A model generated the notes under the pieces. The model searched no databases and was not told the origin of the DNA. It worked only from the letters and a program-made list of their open reading frames with translations. Below, one piece after another: positions 54,610 through 63,090 of a stretch of DNA of 64,000 nt. The DNA is taken from positions 62,001 to 126,000 of the forward strand of contig JAQRGA010000113.1 in the NCBI GenBank assembly GCA_029237695.1, in the 5' to 3' direction. Every line of letters begins with the position of its first letter. The stretch's first letter is position 1. The stretch comes from Conchocele bisecta (lineage: Eukaryota > Mollusca > Bivalvia > Lucinida > Thyasiridae). The position numbers were made by a program, and so were the translations under genes.

Positions 54610-55570
54610 CTTTTACGAGCGTTAAAGTTTTTGAAGCACCAAGTATGTGACCTTCACCCTGGGCTTGGCGGGGGCAGGACAAACGTGGATTTGGCACAGG
54701 GCGGTAGAGGACCATTAGAGCAATGCATATATGAAATATGAAGCTGATCCGTGAAAGAAAACAGAAATTATAAGATATTTACCTGAGCGTTAAAGTTTTT
54801 GAAGCACTAAGTATATGATGTTAACCCTGGGCTTGGCGGGGGCGGGACGAACGTGGATTTGGCACAGGGCAGTAGAAGACCATTAGATATATGAAATATG
54901 AAGTTGATCCGTGAATGGAAAGAAAAATTATAAGATATTTACCTGAGCATTAAAGTTTTTGAAGCACCAAGTATGTGACCTTGACCCTGGGATTGGCGGG
55001 GGCAGGACGAACGTGGATTTGGCACAGGGCGGTAGAGGACCATTAGAGCAATGCGTATATGAAATATGAAGATGATCCATGAAAGAAAACAAGAAATTAT
55101 AAGGTATTTACCCGAGCGTTAAAGTTTTTGAAGCACTAAGTATGTGACCTTGACCCTGGGCTTGGCGGGGGCAGGACGAACGTGGATTTGGCACAGGGCG
55201 GTAGACGACCATTAGAGCAACGCGTATATGAAATATGAAGTTGATCCGTGAATGGAAATAAAAATTAGATAGTATTTACCTGAGCGTTAAAGTTTTTGAA
55301 GCACCAAGTATGTGACCTTGACCCTGGGATTGGTGGGGCAGGACGAACGTGGATTTGGCACAGGGCGGTAGAGGACCATTAGAGCAATGCGTATATGAAA
55401 TATGAAGATGATCCATGATCCATAAAAGAAAACAGAAAGTATAAGATATTTACCCAAGCGTTAATGTTTTTGTAGCACTAAGTATGTGACCTTGACCCTG
55501 GGCTTGACGGGGGCAGAACGAACGTGGATTTGGCACAGGGCGGTAGAGGACCATTAGAGCAATGCGTATA
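54610..55570. repeat. Tandem array, about 165-bp unit, 6 copies
   Basis: Units share GCGTTAAAGTTTTTGAAGCA, AAGTATGTGACCTTGACCCT, GGACGAACGTGGATTTGGCA and CAGGGCGGTAGAGGACCATT. Confidence 0.9.
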
Positions 55571-55727
55571 TGCGTGTTCGAGTTGTGCTTTGGATACAAA
55601 ATCAGAGCACGAAACAACAAAGGGAGATAAGTAAACAAGAATTCCGCGGAATCAGATGCCTCGCCTTGTCCCGCCTTGACCTCGAGCCTGGGCCCGAAAG
55701 CAATTTTCACTGGCCCGAACATATTAT

Positions 55728-55800
55728 ACAATTATTGACTAGTGAACCATAGAATATCAGATTATATTCTATGGCTCACTAGTCAATAATTGTTTTATTA
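55728..55800. repeat. Hairpin, arms about 30 bp
   Basis: CAATTATTGACTAGTGAACC...ATAGAATAT / ATATTCTATGGCTCACTAGT...CAATAATTG. Confidence 0.8.
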
Positions 55801-55806
55801 TATGAC

Positions 55807-56480
55807 AATAGTCTGTATATAGCACTTACGACCTTATGCTACTAGACAAAAATTGAAAAAGAATTTGAAAAAAAAAAATGAAAAAAAAAAATGGAAAAAA
55901 AGTTTAAAAATTAAAAATAATAATGCTTGCTACTGGAGCCCAGAATTTATTTTAATAGTCCTATATTTATCTACATATATCTGCACAGGTCCACATAATG
56001 CCACAATATTTTCAACACAGTTTACGGAAATGTAATATAATCATTTACCTGTATAAATTACCTGTAAGTGGTCAGTGGTCAGTTGCACATGCTAGCACAT
56101 GTACAGGTGAATAGTCTGTATATAGCACTTACGACCTTCTGCTACTGGACAAAAATTGAAAAATAATTTGAAAAAAAAAAATGAAAAAAAAAAAATGGGA
56201 AAAAAAAGTTTAAAAATAATAATGCTTGCTACTGGAGCCCAGATTTTTTTTCCAGTCAAATTGAAAAATAATTTGAAAAAAAAAATGAAAAAAAATAATG
56301 AAAAAAAAAAAAAAAAAAAAAATGACAAAAAAAAGTTTAAAAATAATAATGCTTGCTATTGGAGACCAGATTTTAATAGTCCTATATTTATCTACATATA
56401 TCTGGAGAGGTCCACATAATGCCACAATATTTTCAACACAGTACCCAATGTAGTGATTTACCTGTATAAATTACCTGGTC
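55807..56480. repeat. Tandem duplication of about 300 bp with A-rich tracts
   Basis: TAGTCTGTATATAGCACTTA starts both units (55810 and 56113). Each has (GAAAAAAAAAATG)n, GCTTGCTACTGGAGCCCAGA and TCCACATAATGCCACAATAT. Lys/Phe-rich frames here are artefacts. Confidence 0.85.
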
Positions 56481-56639
56481 AGCAGTGGTCAAGCAGTGGT
56501 CAAGCAGTGGACATCTGCACATGCTAGCCCATGCTTAGCACATGGTTCTCCCAGTTTCTATTGTTCTCTCTACAGGTAAGGTGTACAGAGCACACGAGAA
56601 AAGGTATACAGAGCAGACGAGAAAACAGGTCTTCATGCA

Positions 56640-57115
56640 TTATTGTCCAGTTTGTAGAGTGCGCAAAACAAAAAAGGGAGATAACTGAAAAATTAGCTAC
56701 GCAAGAGTTGTCATTCTTGTGCGCGACACACCTCCGGGTCGTGGTCTATGCATGTGTTAAGTTTCATAAAAATATTCCAAAGGGTGGTCGAGTTATGGTC
56801 AATCAGTGCGCGAAACAAAAAAGGGAGATAACTAAAAAATTAGCTATGCAAGAGTTGTCATTCTTGTGCGCGACACACCTTCGGGTCGTGGTCTATGCAT
56901 GTGTGAAGTTTCATGAAAATATTCGAAAGGGTGGTGGAGTTATGCTCCGGACACGAAATCAGTGCGAGAAACAAAAAAGGGAGATAACTAAAAAATTAGC
57001 TATGCAAGAGTTGTCATTCTTGTGCGCGACACACCTTCGGGTCGTGGTCTATGCATGTGTGAAGTTTCATGAAAATATTCCAAAGGGTGTTCGAGTTATG
57101 CTCCGGACAAGAAGT
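56640..57115. repeat. Three units of the GGGAGATAACTAA repeat
   Basis: About 155-bp units identical in type to 54195-54535. The length is near a multiple of 3, so one frame stays open for 208 codons (56531-57157) and shows three near-identical blocks; treated as repeat, not gene. Confidence 0.85.
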
Positions 57116-57535
57116 GTCTGCGGCGGACGCGGACGCGGCGCGCTGTCAAATCCATAGTATCCCCCGACGGTAGTCCGGGGGATACAATTATATTAATGTG
57201 GAATGATGTATCTTTACTATTAGTCATGCATGTGTGCAATATGAAGATATTAGCTGTCAGAAGGCAAACAGAAATCATAGGTAATTTGAGAAACTTTCAA
57301 ATAAATAAACAGACAGACAGACGGATGGACGTACAATCAGTAGTGAGGGTAATTGTATTAATGTGGAAGGATGTATAGTTACTAAGTAATGCATGTGTTC
57401 AATATGAAGATATTAGCTGAAGGCAAACAGAAATTATAGGTGATTTGAGAAACTCTTACAAAACTTTCAAAAAATAAACGAACAGACAGGGCGAAACCTA
57501 TAGGGCACCGCTGATTCTCGGCGGGGCCCTAATAA

Positions 57536-57985
57536 GCATATTACTCACATAAGTAGCATAACCAGATTCAACTGTCACATACAAGAATGCCAACGACATA
57601 CGTGAGGGCCAAACCAGTAGCCGATTTCATAAACATTGCAAAGTATACTTTAGTAGCAAAGTATACTTTGAGGGAGAAATTTTCAATTTTATGATAAATT
57701 TATTAATTTTTATTATACTGAATTTATTACATTATCACAGCCAATTTGGCTGTGATAATGTAATAAATTCAGTATAATAATTCTGCATACTTTTAATCAT
57801 GAAATATATGCAGTTGTTAGTTCTATATGAAATAATGCATTTCAGGAAAATTAAATGATTACTCCCTCAAAGTATACTTTGGTAGTAAAGTATACTTTGC
57901 AATGTTGATGAAATAGGCTACTGGTCTCCAGTCAGGATTCCGGTAAGAATGAACCCCGATCATTAAATTACCAATCGCATACTTC
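57536..57985 (+). mobile_element. SINE family S fragment split by MITE E
   Basis: TCACATAAGTAGCATAACCA...GAGGGCCAAACCA before, TCTCCAGTCAGGATTCCGGT...GATCATTAAATTACC after the nested element. Confidence 0.85.
57615..57923. mobile_element. MITE family E copy 6, nested in SINE S
   Basis: CAGTAGCCGATTTCATAAAC to GATGAAATAGGCTACTG; central GCCAATTTGGC palindrome. The empty site is seen in SINE copies near 26924 and 31195. Confidence 0.9.
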
Positions 57986-58074
57986 CACCCACAAATTGTG
58001 TTTCAATAAACCTTTACAATTAGAGTAGTATGAAAATTTCGAGAATTTTTTTCTTGCCGTTTCTTTATTTCTTC

Positions 58075-58170
58075 TCGATAGTATATGTTGTTATCACTCA
58101 TATGAAACAAGAGTGTTCATAAGAGTGGTAACAACATATACTTTTATGGAGAAATAAACAAAATACATTT
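58075..58170. mobile_element. Hairpin family F copy
   Basis: AGTATATGTTGTTATCACTC / GAGTGGTAACAACATATACT, then TTTATGGAGAAATAAACAAA. Confidence 0.8.
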
Positions 58171-58206
58171 TTTCCCCCCAAAAACCAACGACATACGATT
58201 ATCGTA

Positions 58207-58252
58207 CGTACCTTCTTTGCTGGTCGTGAGTTCACTCTCCTTGCTATTGATG
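58207..58252 (-). pseudogene. Duplicate of the 3' end of exon 4 with donor
   Basis: Minus strand reads INSKESELTTSKEG followed by GTACGTACG, mirroring INSKEAELAASKEG|GTACGC of exon 4. The upstream part of the exon is missing. Confidence 0.8.
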
Positions 58253-58332
58253 TTACTATTATAGATCAGATACAATTACACAAGCATGTACATTTGGACA
58301 TTCTTTTCCGTTATTTTCTCCATTTCTGTTCG

Positions 58333-58402
58333 AAAGTACATGTTGTTACCACTCATTTGAATCGACAAGACGGTTCAAATGAGTGGTAACAACATATACT
58401 TT
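58333..58402. mobile_element. Hairpin family F copy beside the exon 4 donor
   Basis: AAAGTACATGTTGTTACCAC...TCATTTGA / TCAAATGAGTGGTAACAACA...TATACTTT. Ends 46 bp from exon 4. Confidence 0.85.
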
Positions 58403-58447
58403 TATGGAGAAATAAACAAAATACAACCAACGTCACATCGTGCGTAC

Positions 58448-58573
58448 CTTCCTTGCTGGCTGCGAGTTCGGCCTCCTTGCTGTTGATGAAGTCCTCCTGC
58501 ACCTGTAGCATGTTCTCCTGGTCGGCCAGCGTCTCCTTCAACATCACGATCACACCATCCTTCTCACTTTTGT
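58448..58573 (-). CDS. KIF20B: KIF20B-like kinesin, exon 4
   Basis: Codes KSEKDGVIVMLKETLADQEN then MLQVQEDFINSKEAELAASKE. Acceptor CCCTTGTAG|ACAAAAG, donor AAGGAAG|GTACGC. Coiled-coil. Split codons at both ends (Asp from exon 3, Glu into exon 5) confirm the order. Several damaged partial copies of it surround it. Confidence 0.85.
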
Positions 58574-58648
58574 CTACAAGGGTAGAAAAACATGAAAGAA
58601 GTTAACGCTTGTTTTCCAGGTTATAGAAACATACGATACGCCAAGATT

Positions 58649-58706
58649 TCCTTCAACATCGCGATCACACCATCCTTCTCACTCTTGTCTACAAGGGTAG
58701 AAAAGG
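58649..58706 (-). pseudogene. Duplicate of the 5' part of exon 4, copy a
   Basis: CTACCCTTGTAG acceptor retained, then KSEKDGVIAMLKEI; preceded in plus orientation by AACATACGATACGCCAAG. Confidence 0.8.
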
Positions 58707-58776
58707 TGAGGTTGAGTTTGGTCAAAGGGTTTACATAGACACGGAACCAGGTTATAGGAACATACGATACACCAAG

Positions 58777-58818
58777 GTTGCCTTCAACATCGCGATCACA
58801 CTCGTCTGTAAAGGTAAA
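58777..58818 (-). pseudogene. Duplicate of exon 4, copy b (deleted)
   Basis: CCTTCAACATCGCGATCACA joined to CTCGTCTGTAAAGG; the middle of the block is deleted. Confidence 0.7.
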
Positions 58819-58899
58819 AATTTAAATGAAATGCATCCCTTTAATATCTCAGCAACAGCTAAGGTCATATAGGGACGGGACCACAGTTTAACCCTTTCA

Positions 58900-59000
58900 A
58901 CACCAGACCTCTATAGAGACAATGTTTGCAAACAGTGCAGATCCAGATGAGCCGGCTGGTAACGAGCCGTCTCATCAGGATCTCCACTGTTTGTTAATAG
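58900..59000. repeat. Inverted repeat GCAGATCCAGATGAGCCGGC
   Basis: Pairs with GAGCCGTCTCATCAGGATCT; same family as 34618-34735. Confidence 0.65.
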
Positions 59001-59287
59001 TTATCAAATTTGAAAAAATTACCCTTTCTGAAGAATGGAATAGCCTGAAAATTTGAATGGACCAATGAAATAGCATGAAACAGTGGCATGGAACAGCCCA
59101 TTAAGTTACTTGGTGTTGAAAGGGTTAATGTCTCATCTGACAGACCTTAGAGACTGGACCTTATTTTCGGGTTTAATATTACCCTGTTGTTTTCTAGCTT
59201 ACAGAAACCTATGATACACCAATGGTTAACGTTCCAGAGCCAGCTATGGACATATAGACAGAACCGTGTTTACCAGCTTACAGAAAC

Positions 59288-59341
59288 CTTCCTTCAACAT
59301 CGCGATAACACCATCCTTCTCACTCTTGTCCGTAAAGATAG
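59288..59341 (-). pseudogene. Duplicate of exon 4, copy c, split by SINE T
   Basis: TCCTTCAACATCGCGATAAC, ACCATCCTTCTCACTCTTGT; minus reads KSEKDGVIAMLKE. SINE T copy 3 inserted at its upstream edge and duplicated CCGTAAAGATAGA. Confidence 0.8.
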
Positions 59342-59342
59342 A

Positions 59343-59813
59343 GTGAGTGAGTGAGTGAATAGGGTTTAACGTCCGCTTTTCTGACATAGAGGTACAAGCC
59401 TCAGGGAGTCTACACGCAGACGGGTCAACGGGGTCGAGTCCCGTATCCACCTGTCCAAGGGGGGTAAATCCCAACTTCAGAACTCAATATTTACAATCAA
59501 AATATATATTCAGTCCTGAAATTAGAACAACCTGATCTGGTGCCAGGCCCTCGCCACACCAACATCATTTATCCCATCCCCTAAAAGTAATAGGATTAGC
59601 GCTAATCTTACTTTTATATATGGGGTATAGCCCGACTCAACTCTCACATACAAGAAAGCCAAAAATGTACATGAGGGCCAAATCCGGTATAGTGGGTTCC
59701 GGAAAGTATGAACCCAATCGTTAAGCCAGTTTAGTCGCCTTTTACGACAAGCAATGGCTACTTCGGCACTATTCTCAGGATCAGTTGATCCCGCCCCGGT
59801 GCCTGCACGGGGC
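59343..59813 (+). mobile_element. SINE family T copy 3 with 13-bp target duplication
   Basis: GTGAGTGAGTGAGTGAATAG to GGTGCCTGCACGGGGC; flanks CCGTAAAGATAGA at 59330-59342 and 59814-59826. Confidence 0.85.
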
Positions 59814-59897
59814 CCGTAAAGATAGAACAAGGTCATATCAATAGCTAAGGTCATATAGACTTTTTTTTAGAAACCTACTCTACATGATCATCCCGCC

Positions 59898-59936
59898 AAG
59901 GTTTCCTTCAACATTGCAATCACACCAGCCTTCTTA
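59898..59936 (-). pseudogene. Duplicate of exon 4, copy d
   Basis: TTTCCTTCAACATTGCAATC, ACACCAGCCTTCTTA; preceded by AGAAACCTACTCTACATGAT. Cut by the TIR element at 59941. Confidence 0.65.
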
Positions 59937-59940
59937 TGTA

Positions 59941-60312
59941 CAGTCGAACCTCCCCGAACGGCCACCCCTCTACAACAGCCACCTCTCTGTAACAGCCGCT
60001 ATTTTATATCCCAAATGGATGATTTCCTCTATATCTAACCCTTACACTGCTGAGCATGAACATTGTCGTCTGATGTTGATTTTGCATTCTTTCTCAATAA
60101 AAACATGTTTTGCCAGCATTTTAGAATCATTTCCATTGGAAATGATTCTAAAATGCTGTCAAAACATGTTTTTATTGAGAATTATTGAAGAAAATAAATA
60201 AACATCAGACGATAAAATTGTATTCAGCATTAACCTCCCTACAACAGCCACCTCTCTATAACAGCCGATTTTGCCTCTTCCCATGGGTGGCTGTTGTAGA
60301 GAGGTTGCACTG
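59941..60312. mobile_element. TA-flanked pogo-like element with nested MITE B
   Basis: CAGTCGAACCTCCCCGAACG...GGCCACC and GGTGGCTGTTGTAGAGAGGT...TGCACTG; TA at 59939-59940 and 60313-60314. Contains ACAACAGCCACCTCTCT repeats and a MITE B insertion at 60039-60235. Confidence 0.75.
60039..60235. mobile_element. MITE family B nested copy
   Basis: AACCCTTACACTGCTGAGCA...GCATTTTAGAATCATTTCC / GGAAATGATTCTAAAATGC. Confidence 0.85.
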
Positions 60313-60723
60313 TAATAGTAGAAAATGGTGATGACTACACAGGGTGCCCCAACAATACGTGGACAATTTTATAACTAGTATATCTCCATTTTTAATCATT
60401 TAATGTTCACAAATGTTTACATACATATTGGTTACAACATTTAGCATATGTTTTACATGTATTGTATCGAAAATGAATGTGTACTGTTGCCAAGGCGATT
60501 ATAGGTGATTTGAGAAAATCTTAAAAAAAACTTTAGGGGCCCTAATTAGCAACAATTGGTGATACAAAAATGCACAATCTCCATTTTTGTTTCCCTCCAG
60601 GCAACGTTTATGGTATATTCGAGGTCAGACATAGAATACAAATCTACAAGTGAACTATTTTCTCCTAATCTGCTTCATGAATTGCTAGGTATATCTGAGA
60701 CAGTATTTTGTTCAAGCCTATGG

Positions 60724-60976
60724 CAGTAGCCTATTTCACCAACATTGCAAGGTATACTTTGAGGGAGAAATTTTCAATTTAAAGATAAATTTATTAATTT
60801 TTATTATACTGAATTTTATTACATTATCACAATTCTGCATACTTTTAATCATCAAATATATGCAGTCGTTAGTTCTATATGACATAATGCATTTCGGGAA
60901 AAATAAATGATTACTCCCTCAAAGTATACTTTGCTAGATAAGTATACTTTGCAATTTTGATGAAATCGGCTACAGG
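60724..60976. mobile_element. MITE family E copy 7
   Basis: CAGTAGCCTATTTCACCAAC to TTTGATGAAATCGGCTACAG. The central palindrome is partly deleted. Confidence 0.85.
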
Positions 60977-61026
60977 GACTGAGCCCACAAACTTTGCTAT
61001 TGGTAATCCAATGTTCTATGCACTAT

Positions 61027-61393
61027 ATTCGGAAATAATTCCAGCACAAAAATATTTACACAATTCCCTAACATTTGATTGGCCCGTAGCAAGTCTCTGT
61101 CCAAAATTTATATCCCAGTAAACTCCCACGCCAAACTACTTTCCGTAACCGTGAGGCGCAGTTAAAATAATTCTTAAGAAAACGGAAAATAAACACATTT
61201 TCTTGATGAATTTATTTCAAATGCTGGAATTATAAGGAATGAATGGCCTTTTTGTGGAATTTATCGGGGATATAAACTTGGAAAAGTCGCGGGAAAAAAC
61301 TGGACGAGGCCTTCCGGCCTTCGTCCAGTATTCCCGCGACTTTTCCAAGTTTATACCCCGATAAATTCCACAAAAAGGCCATTCATTCCTATA
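61027..61393. mobile_element. Fold-back MITE family A, copy 3, beside exon 3 donor
   Basis: ATAATTCCAGCACAAAAATA start, terminal palindrome 61235-61390. Ends about 30 bp from the exon 3 donor. Confidence 0.85.
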
Positions 61394-61420
61394 GCCATTC
61401 CTCGCTGAGGAGAAACAAAC

Positions 61421-61604
61421 CTTTTTCGAACATCTTCATGTCAGTCAGCCCCGACTGTAGTTGTTGTTGTAGGTGCTCTATCCGTCTCGCCTTCCCGTCC
61501 ACATCCTCCTCTGTCTTGACCAACTGGACCTGGAGTTTACTGACTCGGGCTTGGTACTCCTCAAACTCCTTGTCGCTCGCGCCACGCCCCTCGAAATGTT
61601 GCTT
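61421..61604 (-). CDS. KIF20B: KIF20B-like kinesin, exon 3
   Basis: Codes KQHFEGRGASDKEFEEYQAR, VSKLQVQLVKTEEDVDGKAR and RIEHLQQQLQSGLTDMKMFEK. Acceptor ATCTACTGTAG|AAGCAAC, donor GAAAAAG|GTTTGT. Begins in phase 0 and ends with the first base of an Asp codon completed in exon 4. Coiled-coil. Confidence 0.8.
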
Positions 61605-61664
61605 CTACAGTAGATATAAAACAAGAGTATGTACTCGGGTGTCCATTCAACAGCAACGCCATAT

Positions 61665-61770
61665 CTGGCTGTGACTAGAGAAATATGGGCGTATGGGTTT
61701 TGTGACCCGTGTAGCTCCTCATCACAACTCATGTAGCCTGATAACAATCCATATCGCTTGTTAGAAGCAC
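61665..61770. repeat. MITE family C fragment
   Basis: TGGCTGTGACTAGAGAAATA...GGGCGTATGGGTTTTGTGAC, then CTCATGTAGCCTGATAACAA. Confidence 0.7.
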
Positions 61771-62290
61771 AATGGCACATTGGAGAAACTGTGGCTAAGT
61801 TAATTAATCAAAAGTGATAAGTATTCATAAGCACAGTTGTGAAGGTCAAAAGGTCAGTCATATTAAGGGCAGCATGGATGTGTGACATTTGTGTAATCCA
61901 TCAAGGGATATAGAAGTTATAATAGAATTTAGAAACTACGGCAAACGTCTTAATGTGCTGGACACACGAACACACAGTCCAAACACTATATGCCTCCGGC
62001 TCTACAGAGACCGGGGCAGTCTCCGAGAAACTGCCAAAATTTTACAGGACATTCGGGTGCAAAAAAATTAATTTTGTATATTTAACAGCTTTTTTAAGTA
62101 TATCAGTCATAGAAGAAAAGTTAGCTAGCACCAGAAGCACATACCAAAGGAAGGTTATTTCATTGAAGCTTAGAATACAAAAGTAAAAAAAAATAAAAAA
62201 AATTATAGTCGGACATTCGGTCGGAGACGGAGACTGCCAAAACTATGATATAACTGTGACTAATCAATTCATGATTCCATTTCACATCAC

Positions 62291-62443
62291 CTCTAGTTGC
62301 TGTATGGTGTCACGTGCATCCTGTAGTTCCCGCGTCTTCAACTGGAGACCATTCTCGACGTCTCTCAGCTTCGAACACCATTCCTGTACGGTCAGGTTCG
62401 CCTTGTTCAACTGCTCATGGAGCCGGTGTTCTCGCTCCCGACT
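62291..62443 (-). CDS. KIF20B: KIF20B-like kinesin, exon 2
   Basis: 51 codons, phase 0/0: SREREHRLHEQLNKANLTVQ, EWCSKLRDVENGLQLKTREL, QDARDTIQQLE. Acceptor TTGTTTAAG|AGTCGG, donor CTAGAG|GTGATG. Coiled-coil heptads. Confidence 0.8.
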
Positions 62444-62814
62444 CTTAAACAAGATCACCATGAATTTCAATGAATAATCATTATTTGAGACATACCACAT
62501 GATTTTGTACCTAAGAACATGTGTGATTTTTTCAGGAAATATATTTACTGAAAATGTGATATTTTTTGTTTGAGGTCTTCTATTTATTGTATGCATAATG
62601 GATGGCAACATCAGACTTGTGGTCTGGGTCTACATTGGTCTCGTAGTCCAAAAACCTATTTCGACAATCACAAATTTACAAGTCTTCAAGCATTGGACCA
62701 TATGAATGAAGTATGCATTTATTTTACAACATCAATATTATATGCCAGTTTATTTTGTGCAGTGATTTTCCATGTTTATTGTTGGGCTGTATTGTAAGGT
62801 ACAGGCTATAAAAT

Positions 62815-63075
62815 AAGCCTGATGTTGTCATATGTGGGTGTGACTGGAGAAATGGGGCTTATGGGTTTTTGCAACCAGTGTAGATCCAGATCAGCCTGTA
62901 CAGTTGCAGTCTGATGAGGATCTGCACAGTTTGCCATTCCATCAATGAAACACCTGTCATGCTTCTAACAAACAGTATATATCATTATCAGGCTACAGGA
63001 ATGTGCTATTTGATCAGGAGCTTCACTGGTAACAAATCCAATAAGCTCCATTTCTCCGGCCACATACACGATCAT
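62815..63075. mobile_element. MITE family C, complete-looking copy in intron 1
   Basis: GGTGTGACTGGAGAAATGGG...GCTTATGGGTTTTTGCAACC at the left, ACAAATCCAATAAGCTCCAT...TTCTCCGGCCACATAC at the right; ends 16 bp from the exon 1 donor. Confidence 0.8.
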
Positions 63076-63090
63076 AATTAAGCTACTCAC

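Noticed and set aside
55853..56425. Lys- or Phe-rich frames
   Set aside because: Translations of A-rich microsatellite tracts.
56531..57157. 208-codon plus-strand frame
   Set aside because: Covers three tandem units of a known dispersed repeat; the residues repeat with the DNA period and match no family.
25490..59820. tRNA genes at GGTCGAGTCCC and GGGTTCGATCCC sites
   Set aside because: Only B-box-like strings are present in repeated SINE heads; no paired acceptor stem or anticodon arm could be drawn.
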